From NCBI GenBank assembly GCA_016716005.1, contig JADJXE010000001.1, positions 3,175,001 through 3,239,000 on the forward strand: a stretch of 64,000 nt of DNA. Direction: 5' to 3'. Every line of letters begins with the position of its first letter. The first letter of the stretch is position 1. Source of the DNA: Acidimicrobiales bacterium. Its GTDB lineage: Bacteria; Actinomycetota; Acidimicrobiia; Acidimicrobiales; JADJXE01. The notes beneath the pieces were generated by a model. It did no database searches, was not told where the DNA came from, and worked only from the letters and a program-made list of their open reading frames with translations. Shown here piece after piece: positions 8,807 to 16,530 of the stretch. The position numbers and the translations under genes were made by a program.

Positions 8807-9504
8807 GCGGCGCGGTGCCCGCCGCCCGGCCAGGGCCGCTCGCGGTGGCCGGCGAGCCAGTAGACCGTGGCGGTCCAGCAGACGAGCAGCACCCCGACCA
8901 TCGGCTCGCGCAGCCAGCGCCACAGCTCGTCGACCGGCCCGTCGGCCGGCGTCGACAGGCCGAGGAACGGCCCGAGCACCACCACCGCCAGGCCCAGCAC
9001 CGCCACGAGGATGGTGCCGGTGGCGAGGCCCAGGCCGGCCAGCCGGTTCGCCACCCACGGGCCGGCGTCGCGCTGGTCCACCACCTCGAGGGCGCGGGTC
9101 ACCGCGGCGAACGCCCTCGCCGTGCTCCACAGGGCGACGGCGAGGGCCAGCACGAAGGCGCGGCCGTGCGGTTCGTCGAACAGCTGGTCGACGGTCTGGA
9201 CGACGCCCGACGACTCGGCACCCAGCGCCCGCTCGAACAGCGCCGTCAGCCCGTCCCGGGCCGAGGACGCCAGGTTCCGGCCGACGAGCTCGTCGGTCCA
9301 CGAGAGGGCGGCGCCCAGGGCGATGAGCGCGGGGACGAGGGCGAGCGATGCCCAGAAGGCCACGCCCGCGGCGTCGCTGGCGAGACGGTGCTGCTTCCAG
9401 TCGGCGGAGACGGCCTGCACCACCTCCCGGCTGCTCGACACCCACGTCGGTTGTCGGGTCCGGGTCCGGGGCCGGGGCCGGGTCCGGGTCCGGGGCCGGG
9501 GCAT
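8803..9504 (-). CDS. YihY/BrkB-family membrane protein, short C-terminus
   Basis: A 233-residue inner-membrane protein. Family features are DAAGVAFWASLALVPALIAL (residues ~45-65), ALWSTARAFAAVTRALEVV, and the following two helices through VGVLLVCWTATVYWLAG. Family members usually continue for ~50-70 residues with a further helical pair. Here the protein ends shortly after WLAGHRERPWPGGGH, where it meets cysM. The N-terminus is an exact 8-residue repeat (PRPRTRTR twice). An internal GTG at 9441 would give a start without the repeat, and which start is used cannot be decided from sequence. Confidence 0.7.
   Translation of the reverse strand: MPRPRTRTRPRPRTRTRQPTWVSSSREVVQAVSADWKQHRLASDAAGVAFWASLALVPALIALGAALSWTDELVGRNLASSARDGLTALFERALGAESSGVVQTVDQLFDEPHGRAFVLALAVALWSTARAFAAVTRALEVVDQRDAGPWVANRLAGLGLATGTILVAVLGLAVVVLGPFLGLSTPADGPVDELWRWLREPMVGVLLVCWTATVYWLAGHRERPWPGGGHRAA
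9454..9501. repeat. 24-bp tandem repeat, two copies
   Basis: Two adjacent copies of a 24-bp unit built from ggtccg and gggccg hexamers lie just inside the annotated start of the YihY-like gene. They encode PRPRTRTR twice. It looks like a slippage-prone simple repeat. If the downstream GTG at 9441 is the true start, this is leader DNA rather than coding sequence. Confidence 0.85.
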
Positions 9505-9549
9505 GCCGCCACCTTCGCGCGGCGACCGGTCCCGTAGGCTCGTCCACCC

Positions 9550-10377
9550 GTGGGCGACCGGCCGATCGGGATGTTCGACTCCGGCTTCGGCGGGCTCACC
9601 GTGGCCCGGGCCGTCATCGACCTGCTGCCCGACGAGCACCTCGTGTACGTGGGCGACACCGGCCGCTACCCCTACGGCCCCAAGCCCCTCGACATGGTTC
9701 GCGGCTTCGCCCACGAGATCACCCGTCACCTGGTCGAGGAGGAGGGGGTGAAGCTGGTGGTGGTGGCCTGCAACACCGCCGCCGCGGCCGCGCCCCTGGC
9801 CGAGCTCGAGGATGCCCACGGGGTTCCGGTGGTGGGCGTGATCGAGCCGGGCGCCCGCTCGCTGGTCGCGGCCACCCGCAGCGGCCGGGTCGGCGTGATC
9901 GGCACGGTCGGCACCATCGGCTCGGGCGCGTACCAGCGCGGGGTGGCCCGGGCCGCCGACTTCCTGCAGGCCGGCGCGGTCGAGCTCACGTGCGCGGCGT
10001 GCCCGGGCTTCGTCGAGTTCGTGGAGCGCGGCGTGACCGAGGGCGACGAGGTGACGGTGCTGGCCGAGCGGCTGCTGGCTCCGATGCGCCAGGCCGACGT
10101 CGACACCCTCCTGCTCGGCTGCACGCACTACCCGTACCTCGCACGTACCATCAGCGACGTGCTCGGTCGTCATGTCGTGCTGGTGTCCTCGGCCGACGAG
10201 ACGGCCTTCGAGGTGCGGCGGCTCCTGCTCGCCACCGGCTCCGCCCGCGATCGGGGCACGGGCGCGCCCGCCTGGCACCGCTTCCTGTCGTCGGGCGACC
10301 TCGCCTGGTTCAAGGAGGTGGGCCAGCGCCTGCTCGGCCCCGAGCTGGCCCACGCGGAGGCGCTCCCGTGGGGCTGA
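9550..10377 (+). CDS. murI: Glutamate racemase
   Basis: A 275-residue cofactor-independent racemase supplying D-glutamate for peptidoglycan. The N-terminal motif is IGMFDSGFGGLTVARA. The first catalytic Cys is in VVACNTAAA (~residue 75) and the second in LLLGCTHYPYL (~residue 188). The start is a GTG. The stop overlaps the next gene by ten bases. The order murI, MBL protein, rph, rdgB matches the mycobacterial chromosome, which supports one operon. Confidence 0.96.
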   Translation: MGDRPIGMFDSGFGGLTVARAVIDLLPDEHLVYVGDTGRYPYGPKPLDMVRGFAHEITRHLVEEEGVKLVVVACNTAAAAAPLAELEDAHGVPVVGVIEPGARSLVAATRSGRVGVIGTVGTIGSGAYQRGVARAADFLQAGAVELTCAACPGFVEFVERGVTEGDEVTVLAERLLAPMRQADVDTLLLGCTHYPYLARTISDVLGRHVVLVSSADETAFEVRRLLLATGSARDRGTGAPAWHRFLSSGDLAWFKEVGQRLLGPELAHAEALPWG

Positions 10378-11099
10378 GCCTCACGGTGCTCGGCTGCTCC
10401 GCCACCTACGCCGCCCCCGGAGGGGCGTGCAGCGGGTACCTGCTGCGGGGCGCGGGCGCCACGGTGTGGGTCGACTGCGGCCCGGGCACCCTCGCCAACC
10501 TGCAGCGCCACCTGCCCCTCGGCGAGCTCGACGCGGTCGTCGTGAGCCACGTCCACCCCGACCACTGGTGCGAGCTGCCGGTGGTGCGGAACGCCTGGAA
10601 GTACGGCCTGCAGCGCGACGGGCTCCCCGTGTACACCACCGCCGACGTCCGCCACGCCGTCGAGGCCGTGGTCGACGGGGCCGAGCCCACCTTCGCCTGG
10701 CACGAGGTGGCGGAGGGCGACCGGGTCGACATCGGCGGGCTGGGCTTCCGGTTCTCCCGCACCGACCACCCCGTCGAGACGCTCGCCATGCGGATCGACG
10801 CGGGCGGCACCTCGATCGGCTACAGCGCGGACACCGGGCCGGGCTGGTCGCCGGAGGCCCTCGGCGCCGGCCTCGACCTGTTCGTGTGCGAGGCGTCGCT
10901 CCTCGCCCACCAGGAGGGCACCGCGCCGCACCTGAGCGGCCGCCAGGCCGGGTTGGCCGCGGGCGAGGCGCGTGTCGGCCGCCTGCTCGTCACCCACACC
11001 TGGCCGACGAACGACCCCGGCGACCACCTGCGCGAGGCGGCCGCCGCCTTCGACGGTCCCGTCGAGCTCGCCCGCGTGAACGAGAGGTACGACCCATGA
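10368..11099 (+). CDS. MBL-fold hydrolase, Rv1339-like
   Basis: A 243-residue metallo-beta-lactamase-fold enzyme with the metal motif SHVHPDHWCEL (HxHxDH) near residues 60-70 and later Asp/His ligands (SADTGPG, VTHTWP). The gene between murI and rph in Mycobacterium tuberculosis (Rv1339) is of this type and has been described as an atypical cyclic-nucleotide phosphodiesterase. The same position and architecture make that the best guess here. The GTG start at 10368 lies inside murI, and the stop overlaps rph as ATGA. Confidence 0.86.
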   Translation: MGLSLTVLGCSATYAAPGGACSGYLLRGAGATVWVDCGPGTLANLQRHLPLGELDAVVVSHVHPDHWCELPVVRNAWKYGLQRDGLPVYTTADVRHAVEAVVDGAEPTFAWHEVAEGDRVDIGGLGFRFSRTDHPVETLAMRIDAGGTSIGYSADTGPGWSPEALGAGLDLFVCEASLLAHQEGTAPHLSGRQAGLAAGEARVGRLLVTHTWPTNDPGDHLREAAAAFDGPVELARVNERYDP

Positions 11100-11836
11100 G
11101 CACCCGACCCGACGGCCGCGCACCCGACGAGCTGCGCCCGATCACCTTCGAGCGCGACTTCACCGAGATGCCCGACGGATCGGTGCTGGTCACGTTCGGT
11201 CGCACGATCGTGCTGTGCACGGCGTCGGTCGACGACGACATCCCCCGCTGGCTGCGCGGCCAGGGGCGCGGGTGGGTGACCGCCGAGTACTCGATGCTGC
11301 CCGGTTCGTCGCCCGAGCGGGTGGGCCGTGAGGCGGCCAAGGGCCGGCCGTCGGGCCGCACCCAGGAGATCCAGCGGCTGATCGGGCGGTCGCTGCGGTC
11401 GGTCACCGACCTGCGGGCGGTGGGGGAGCGCCAGATCGTCGTCGACTGCGACGTCCTCCAGGCCGACGGGGGCACCCGGACGGCGTCGATCTGCGGCGGC
11501 TACCTCGCTCTGCACGACGCCCTGACCCGGCTGATCCAGCGCGGCGACCTCAGGGCGCACCCCATGGAGCACCGCTGCGCCGCCATCTCGGTGGGGATCG
11601 TCGGCGGCGTGCCCCTGCTCGACCTGCCCTACGCCGAGGACTCCGCGGCCGAGGTCGACATGAACGTGGTGATGACGTCGGCCGGGCGCTTCGTCGAGGT
11701 GCAGGGCACCGCCGAGGGCCTGCCCTTCACGCGGGCCGAGCTCGACGAGCTGCTCGGCCTGGCCGAGCACGGCATCCGCGAGGTCTTCGCCCTGCAGGAC
11801 CGGCTGCTCGCCGAGCCGCCCGAACCCCGCCGCTGA
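11096..11836 (+). CDS. rph: Ribonuclease PH
   Basis: A 246-residue phosphorolytic 3'-5' exoribonuclease that trims tRNA precursors and works as a hexameric ring. Family motifs visible: GSVLVTFGRTIVLCTASVD near residue 25, GWVTAEYSMLPGSS, GRTQEIQRLIGRSLR (phosphate and RNA binding), and LQADGGTRTASICGGY. The C-terminal VEVQGTAEGLPFTRAELD is also typical. It shares an ATGA junction with the preceding gene and sits 8 bases before rdgB. Confidence 0.96.
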   Translation: MSTRPDGRAPDELRPITFERDFTEMPDGSVLVTFGRTIVLCTASVDDDIPRWLRGQGRGWVTAEYSMLPGSSPERVGREAAKGRPSGRTQEIQRLIGRSLRSVTDLRAVGERQIVVDCDVLQADGGTRTASICGGYLALHDALTRLIQRGDLRAHPMEHRCAAISVGIVGGVPLLDLPYAEDSAAEVDMNVVMTSAGRFVEVQGTAEGLPFTRAELDELLGLAEHGIREVFALQDRLLAEPPEPRR

Positions 11837-11844
11837 TCCCCCCG

Positions 11845-12426
11845 GTGCGGCTCGTGCTGGCCTCGGCCAACCCGGACAAGGCTGCGGAGATCGCGGCCAT
11901 CCTGGGGGAGGGCGTCGAGCTGGTGCCGAGGCCGGTCGGCGTGCCCGACGTGGTGGAGGACGCCGACTCCCTCGAGGGGAACGCCCGCCTGAAGGCGGTG
12001 GCCCTGGTGGCGGCGACGGGCGAGCCGGCGGTCGCGGACGACACCGGCCTCGAGGTCGACGCCCTCCGGGGCGCCCCGGGGGTCCGGTCGGCGCGCTACG
12101 CCGGCGAGGGCGCGAGGTACGCCGACAACGTGGCCCGGCTCCTGCGGGAGCTCGCCGGGGTGGCGGGACCAGCGCGCACGGCGCGGTTCCGCACGGTGGC
12201 CCTCGCCCGGTTCCCCGACGGCCGTGAGGTGACGGCCGAGGGCGTGGTCGAGGGCGTGATCACCGAGGCACCGGCCGGTGCCGGCGGGTTCGGCTACGAC
12301 CCGGTCTTCGCGCCCCTGGAGGGCGACGGCCGGACCTTCGGGGAGATGACGGCGGAGGAGAAGCACGCCGTCTCGCACCGGGGCCGGGCCTTCCGGGCGC
12401 TGGCGGCGCGCCTGCGGGCCGGCTGA
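11845..12426 (+). CDS. rdgB: XTP/dITP pyrophosphatase (RdgB/HAM1)
   Basis: A 193-residue nucleotide-pool sanitising enzyme that hydrolyses dITP, XTP and dXTP to monophosphates. Visible motifs: VLASANPDKAAEI at the N-terminus (triphosphate binding), DDTGLEVDAL with metal-binding acids (~residue 65), GGFGYDPVF (~residue 148) and SHRGRAFRAL near the C-terminus. The start is a GTG at 11845. It is the last gene of the murI-rph-rdgB run and is followed by a strong inverted repeat at 12451-12507 that could end transcription. Confidence 0.95.
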   Translation: MRLVLASANPDKAAEIAAILGEGVELVPRPVGVPDVVEDADSLEGNARLKAVALVAATGEPAVADDTGLEVDALRGAPGVRSARYAGEGARYADNVARLLRELAGVAGPARTARFRTVALARFPDGREVTAEGVVEGVITEAPAGAGGFGYDPVFAPLEGDGRTFGEMTAEEKHAVSHRGRAFRALAARLRAG

Positions 12427-12450
12427 GCGCGGCGCCCCCACCCCACCCCA

Positions 12451-12507
12451 CCGCGTTCTGTGCACCGGGAACGCCGGAAAGCGGCCTTGGCCGTGCACAG
12501 AACGCGG
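12451..12507. repeat. Perfect 15-bp inverted repeat, 27-nt spacer
   Basis: CCGCGTTCTGTGCAC at 12451-12465 is matched by its exact reverse complement at 12493-12507. It lies between rdgB and the DUF559-type gene. It could be a terminator for the murI-rdgB operon, but it lacks a T-tract. A shorter related structure sits at the other end of the DUF559-type gene. Confidence 0.9.
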
Positions 12508-12517
12508 GGCGCCCGAA

Positions 12518-13486
12518 ATGGGCGGCGGCCCGGCGCGCGCCCTGGCCACGATGGCGACCATGACCTGGGACGGCACCTTGGCCCGCATCGCCGTCGCCCA
12601 GCACGGCCTCGTCACCCGCCAACAGGCGATCGATGCCGGCGTTCCCCCGGCCGCGCTGCGCCGCCGGGCGGCCAGGGGTGCCCTGTGCGCCGTGCACCCC
12701 GGGGTGTTCCGAGTCAGCGGGGCTCCCGCCACCTTCGAGGCGCAGCTGCTGGCGGCCTGCCTCGCCGCCGGCCCTGGCGCGGCCGCCTCGCATCGGGCCG
12801 CCGCGGTCCTGTGGTGCCCGGGCACGGCCGACCTGGCACCGCTCGAGATCACCGTGCCGGCGAGCCGTGGCCCCCGGCTCCAGCGGGTGATCGTCCACCG
12901 CTCCCGCGACCTGTCGGCGGGCCACATCACGTCCCGGATGCTGGTGCCGGTCACGAGCCCGCTCCGCACCCTGGTCGACCTCGGCGCGGTGTCCTCACCG
13001 GACGACGTGGAGCACGTCCTCGACGCCATGCTCGCCCAGCGGCTGGTCTCGGTAGCGGGCGTCCGGCTCACCCTCGGTCAGCTGGGGCGACGCGGACGTC
13101 ACGGCGCGGGCGTGCTGCGCGGCGTCCTCGACCGCCGGGTGCTGGGCGACGAACGCCCCGAGAGCGTGCTGGAGGCGCTCATGGCCCGGCTGCTGCGGGA
13201 TCACCGACTGCCCGCCGCGGTGTTCCAGCACGAGATCCACGACGATCAGGGGCGCTTCGTCGCCCGCGCCGACTTCGCCTACCCCGAGCTGAAGGTGGTG
13301 ATCGAGGTCGACGGGTTCTCCAGTCGCACCGACCGTGGGAGCTTCCAGCGCGATCGCACCCGACAGAACGACCTCGTGGAGCTGGGCTGGCTGGTGCTGC
13401 GCTTCACGTGGTCCGACGTCGTGGCGCGCCCCGACCGGGTGGCCGCGAGGATCCTCCGCGTCCTGTGCACCCGAACGGCTGCATGA
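12518..13486 (+). CDS. AbiEi-like N-domain / DUF559 nuclease-like protein
   Basis: Up to 322 residues. The N-terminal part (LARIAVAQHGLVTRQQAIDAG, then LCAVHPGVFRVSG) is a winged-helix module like those of AbiEi-type antitoxins and related regulators. The C-terminal part (ESVLEALMARLLRDHRLP, FAYPELKVVIEVDGF, RDRTRQNDLVELGWLVLRF) is a DUF559/Vsr-like PD-(D/E)xK endonuclease fold, with candidate metal ligands in the ARADFAYPELKVVIEVDG strand. Such proteins are common in Actinobacteria and their function is not established. In-frame ATGs at 12551 and 12560 are plausible starts, because the homology begins at MTWDGTLARI. Confidence 0.72.
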   Translation: MGGGPARALATMATMTWDGTLARIAVAQHGLVTRQQAIDAGVPPAALRRRAARGALCAVHPGVFRVSGAPATFEAQLLAACLAAGPGAAASHRAAAVLWCPGTADLAPLEITVPASRGPRLQRVIVHRSRDLSAGHITSRMLVPVTSPLRTLVDLGAVSSPDDVEHVLDAMLAQRLVSVAGVRLTLGQLGRRGRHGAGVLRGVLDRRVLGDERPESVLEALMARLLRDHRLPAAVFQHEIHDDQGRFVARADFAYPELKVVIEVDGFSSRTDRGSFQRDRTRQNDLVELGWLVLRFTWSDVVARPDRVAARILRVLCTRTAA

Positions 13487-13504
13487 CGGCCGTCGCGGTG
13501 CACG
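13465..13504. repeat. Imperfect inverted repeat with GTGCACC arms
   Basis: GTGCACC at 13465-13471 pairs with GGTGCAC at 13498-13504 across the stop codon of the DUF559-type gene. The flanking bases (cctGTGCACC, GGTGCACgcaacg) partly echo the TTCTGTGCAC core of the perfect palindrome upstream of the gene. GACGGCCGTC in the loop is itself a palindrome. Confidence 0.5.
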
Positions 13505-13520
13505 CAACGGCGGGCGGCCT

Positions 13521-14513
13521 TCACCAGCCGCGCAGGTCGACCTCCCACGTCTCGATCACCTCGTCGCCGCGCGCCAGGTGCAGGCGGTCGTGCATGGCGA
13601 CCGTGGGGTCGACGTGGGCCGGGAGGACGCGCACCCGATCGCCGGCGGCGACCGGGACAGACGGGGCGAAGGTGGTGTGCTCATCGGAGCAGAACCACAC
13701 GGTCGCGCCGTCGATCGTGGGGTTGCCGTGATCCATGCCGAGCGACTTGAGGCCGGTGTCGCACACCGCCCACCCGGGCGACACCGACACCACGGTCGAC
13801 ACGACCGACAGCGCCTGCGCGAAGGGGAGGCCGAGCTTGGCGTAGGCGGTGTCCATCAGGGCGTACGAGCCGGCCTGGATCTCGGTGGCCGCTCGGTTCA
13901 GGTCGTAGGTGCCGGTGCCACCGGCGGAGATGACGTCGCCGCCGACCTCGGCGTGAGCGGCCCGGAGCAGCGACATGCTCTGCTCGACGGCCTGGGCCCG
14001 CTCGGCCCGGTCCTCGGTGATCATGGCGTGACCCTCGTAGCCCATCACCCCACGCACGGCGAGCCCCCGGGCTCGCGCCCGCGCCGCCAGACGGCCGGCG
14101 TCGTCGGGGGCGCAGCCGCACCGGGGCAGGCCCACGTTCACGTCGACGAGCACCTCGCGCAGGCCGGCCGTGAGGGCGGCCTCGATGGTCGCCTCGGAGT
14201 CGACGGCGACGGTGACGCGCGCGTCGAGGCCGGCCAACAGCCGGAGGCGATCGGGGTCGAGCACCTCGTTGGCGAGCAGCAGGTCGTCGCCCAGGCCGGC
14301 CCGGGCCATGCCGGCCACCTCTCGGGCGGTGGCGCAGCAGAAGGCGCGGTGGCCGGCGGCGGCCTGCTCGAAGGCCAGGGCCGTGCACTTGTGGGCCTTG
14401 ACGTGCGGTCGCAGGCTGACCCCGGGCCGGGCGGACGCCATGGTGGCCAGGTTGGCGTCGAGCAGGTCGGCGTCGACGACGAGGGCCGGGGTGGGCAGGT
14501 CGTGGATGCGCAT
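13521..14513 (-). CDS. D-threonine aldolase / D-serine dehydratase-like enzyme
   Basis: A 330-residue fold-type III PLP enzyme (alanine racemase N-domain). The PLP lysine is in SLRPHVKAHKC near residue 38, and GGTGTYD and YALMDTAY help hold PLP phosphate. The C-terminal metal site reads PAHVDPT. His-x-Asp there is the D-threonine aldolase pattern, whereas D-serine dehydratases usually have His-x-Cys, so an aldolase is slightly favoured. The start is the ATG at 14513 (MRIHDLPTPALVV). The longer reading frame upstream runs into tRNA-Leu and was rejected. Confidence 0.82.
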   Translation of the reverse strand: MRIHDLPTPALVVDADLLDANLATMASARPGVSLRPHVKAHKCTALAFEQAAAGHRAFCCATAREVAGMARAGLGDDLLLANEVLDPDRLRLLAGLDARVTVAVDSEATIEAALTAGLREVLVDVNVGLPRCGCAPDDAGRLAARARARGLAVRGVMGYEGHAMITEDRAERAQAVEQSMSLLRAAHAEVGGDVISAGGTGTYDLNRAATEIQAGSYALMDTAYAKLGLPFAQALSVVSTVVSVSPGWAVCDTGLKSLGMDHGNPTIDGATVWFCSDEHTTFAPSVPVAAGDRVRVLPAHVDPTVAMHDRLHLARGDEVIETWEVDLRGW

Positions 14514-14535
14514 CGGCCCGACGCTAGGCGGGGGG

Positions 14536-14616
14536 TGCGGGCGGGGGGACTCGAACCCCCACGGATGTACCACCGGGACCTAAACCCGGCGCGTCTGCCA
14601 GTTCCGCCACGCCCGC
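14536..14616 (-). tRNA. tRNA-Leu(TAG)
   Basis: The acceptor arms GCGGGCG and CGCCCGC pair. The anticodon stem CCGGG/CCCGG encloses TTTAGGT, giving anticodon TAG (codon CTA). A variable arm longer than in class I tRNAs precedes GGGGGTTCGAGTCCCCC, as expected for Leu. CCA is not fully encoded. Confidence 0.94.
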
Positions 14617-14637
14617 GTGGCCTTCTGCCAGGGCTGA

Positions 14638-14907
14638 TGTCTAGCCCACGGGGGGCTCGACGGTGACGTCGCCCGGCGGCTCCTGGACGCGCGGTTCGGT
14701 CCGAGCGACGTGCTGGCGGCATCGGCCTCGCTGCAGCGATCGCTCGTCCGGCGACTGGCCGCTCCCGGGGTCGAGGGCGGCGCCGTGTACGACGGCCTCG
14801 TCGGCCTGACCGCCGCACAGCACGGCGAGACCCTCCTCACCCGCGACCGCCGGGCGATCCGCACGTACGAGCTCCTGGGCGTCCGGTACGAGGTCGTCGG
14901 GCCGTGA
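14638..14907 (+). pseudogene. PIN-domain (VapC-like) C-terminal remnant
   Basis: The frame from just after a TGA at 14635 to 14907 encodes the C-terminal ~90 residues of a PIN-domain nuclease: AVYDGLVGLTAAQHG, LLTRDRRAIRTYELLGV and RYEVVG. The acidic residues of VYDG and TRD are kept. The N-terminal strand with the first catalytic Asp is missing and there is no start codon before the GTG at 14710. No antitoxin gene is adjacent. It sits directly beside tRNA-Leu, which suggests decay of a former insertion, but nothing else supports that. Confidence 0.6.
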
Positions 14908-15014
14908 CCCGGCGCGGGCCCGGCCCGGCTCGGGCCCGGGATGCGGAGGTGGGCGTGGCACGCCGAGCACGCCGGGCGTCGGTGCGGGGCGGGCCGGCCG
15001 CTAGCCTCGCGGTG

Positions 15015-15614
15015 ATGGCTCCCGACCTCCCGCCCCTCAGCGCCCAGGACGTCCCCAGCGTGTTCGGCGAGCGCGCCGTGTTCGACCGGCTGCTCAAGGA
15101 ACGCATCGTGTTCCTGGGCACCGACGTCACCGACGACGTCGCCAACCTCATCACGGCCCAGCTGCTGTACCTCGAGGGCCAGGACCCGGGCAAGGACGTC
15201 TGGCTGTACATCAACTCGCCGGGTGGCTCCATCACGGCCGGGATGGCGATCTACGACACGATGCAGTTCGTCCGGTGCGACGTGAACACCATCTGCCTCG
15301 GGCTGGGCGCCTCGATGGGGCAGTTCCTGCTGTGCGCGGGCACCCCGGGCAAGCGCTACGCCCTGCCCCATGCCCGGATCATGATGCACCAGCCGTCGGG
15401 CGGGATCCGTGGCCAGGCGTCCGACATCGCCATCCAGGCCGAGCAGATCGCCTACGTGAAGAAGCTGATGGCCGAGCGGATCGCCTTCCACACGGGCCAG
15501 TCGCTGGAGCAGGTCGAGCAGGACTCCGAGCGCGACCGGTGGTTCACGGCCGAGGAGGCCAAGGAGTACGGGATCATCGACCACGTGATCGTGAAGCGCG
15601 GCGAGATGATCTGA
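15015..15614 (+). CDS. clpP: ATP-dependent Clp protease proteolytic subunit
   Basis: A 199-residue serine peptidase forming the tetradecameric Clp barrel. The catalytic triad is visible: Ser in GLGASMGQFLL (~residue 99), His in MMHQPSGG (~125) and Asp in ERDRWFTAEEA (~174). INSPGGSITAGMAIYDTM is the conserved strand near the active site. The ATG at 15015 was chosen, since the longer upstream frame is not ClpP-like. Neither clpX nor a second clpP copy lies beside it. Confidence 0.96.
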   Translation: MAPDLPPLSAQDVPSVFGERAVFDRLLKERIVFLGTDVTDDVANLITAQLLYLEGQDPGKDVWLYINSPGGSITAGMAIYDTMQFVRCDVNTICLGLGASMGQFLLCAGTPGKRYALPHARIMMHQPSGGIRGQASDIAIQAEQIAYVKKLMAERIAFHTGQSLEQVEQDSERDRWFTAEEAKEYGIIDHVIVKRGEMI

Positions 15615-15662
15615 CCCCGGCGGCCCGGGCCGGTCGGCGCCGCCCGCTGGCGGGCCGCCCGG

Positions 15663-16463
15663 TCAGCCGGACGCCTGCGTGCAGGAGGCGTCCGGCCCCT
15701 GGCGCTCGGCCAGCACGTTGCCGTTGGCGTCGTTCACCTCGATGGTGGTCTCGTCGGCCCTCGGGTTGGCGTCGGAGTAGGCGATCTCGGCCGTGGCCTC
15801 GCAGATCTCCAGGCCTGCCGGGATCGACTCGTCGGCGGTCGCCAGGTCGGTGTCGACGTACAGCTCGGTCCCGCCGATCAGCCCCACGCCGGTGACCGCC
15901 CCGAACCACGGCGCACCCGAGTACGACGTCTCGAAGTGGTCGAGCACGGCCGAGGTGTCGAGGCTCTCGGGCGGTTCGGTGCTCGTGGTGCTGGCGGCCG
16001 TCGTGGTCGTCGTGTCGGCGTCGGTGGTGCCGGTGGTGCCGGTGCCCGTGTCCCCGGCGTCGGAGCTGACCCCGGTGTCCAGCTCGATCCCGCACTCCTC
16101 GCTGGCGTAGACGGCGAGGTCGTCCGAGGCTTGCTGCACCTGCGGGTCGAGGATGGCGGTGAAGGCCGCGGCGAAGGCGTCGGGGTCGCTGGGGTCGGTG
16201 TCGGCGAGCAGCCTGATCACGTCACGCAGCGTCTCCACGTCGTCGCGCACCTCGGCGGGCGCGGCCTCGGCCAGGTCGTCGAGCTGCTGCACGGCGGCCT
16301 CGGCGACCTGCGCGTCGGTGAGGTCTCCCCCCAGGGCGTCGTCGGCCTGGAGCCCCCGCAGCTGGTCGCAGAACGAGGCCGTGGCGCCACCGCCGTCGTC
16401 GCCGCACGCGGCAGGGACGACCGCCAGGGCGGCCAGGGCGAGCAGGGCGAGGGCTCGGCGCAC
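15663..16463 (-). CDS. Predicted lipoprotein, unknown function
   Basis: A 266-residue exported lipoprotein: MRRALALLALAALAVVPAAC is a signal peptide ending in a lipobox (PAAC), with the mature Cys at ~20. The mature protein has an acidic helical N-terminal domain (~25-120), a Thr/Ser-rich linker (~135-165, GTGTTGTTDADTTTTT), then a compact C-terminal domain (VLDHFETSYSGAPWFGAV through DASCTQ). No family was recognised. It is convergent with clpP, and its 3' end overlaps a strong hairpin at 15667-15695. Confidence 0.75.
   Translation of the reverse strand: MRRALALLALAALAVVPAACGDDGGGATASFCDQLRGLQADDALGGDLTDAQVAEAAVQQLDDLAEAAPAEVRDDVETLRDVIRLLADTDPSDPDAFAAAFTAILDPQVQQASDDLAVYASEECGIELDTGVSSDAGDTGTGTTGTTDADTTTTTAASTTSTEPPESLDTSAVLDHFETSYSGAPWFGAVTGVGLIGGTELYVDTDLATADESIPAGLEICEATAEIAYSDANPRADETTIEVNDANGNVLAERQGPDASCTQASG
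15667..15695. terminator. 9-bp perfect hairpin between clpP and lipoprotein gene
   Basis: CCGGACGCC pairs exactly with GGCGTCCGG around an 11-nt loop. It overlaps the last codons of the leftward lipoprotein gene and lies ~50 bases after clpP. It may act as a bidirectional terminator for the convergent pair. No T-tract follows. Confidence 0.5.
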
Positions 16464-16530
16464 GTCCCGGGTCTAGCACCAGCCGGACGAGGTGTCGCGC
16501 GCCTCGCCGTCGTGCCACGCTGCATTCCCG

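Noticed and set aside
13521..14573. Longer start for the D-threonine aldolase-like gene
   Set aside because: The extra 20 residues are encoded by the tRNA-Leu 3' region. The ATG at 14513 fits the family.
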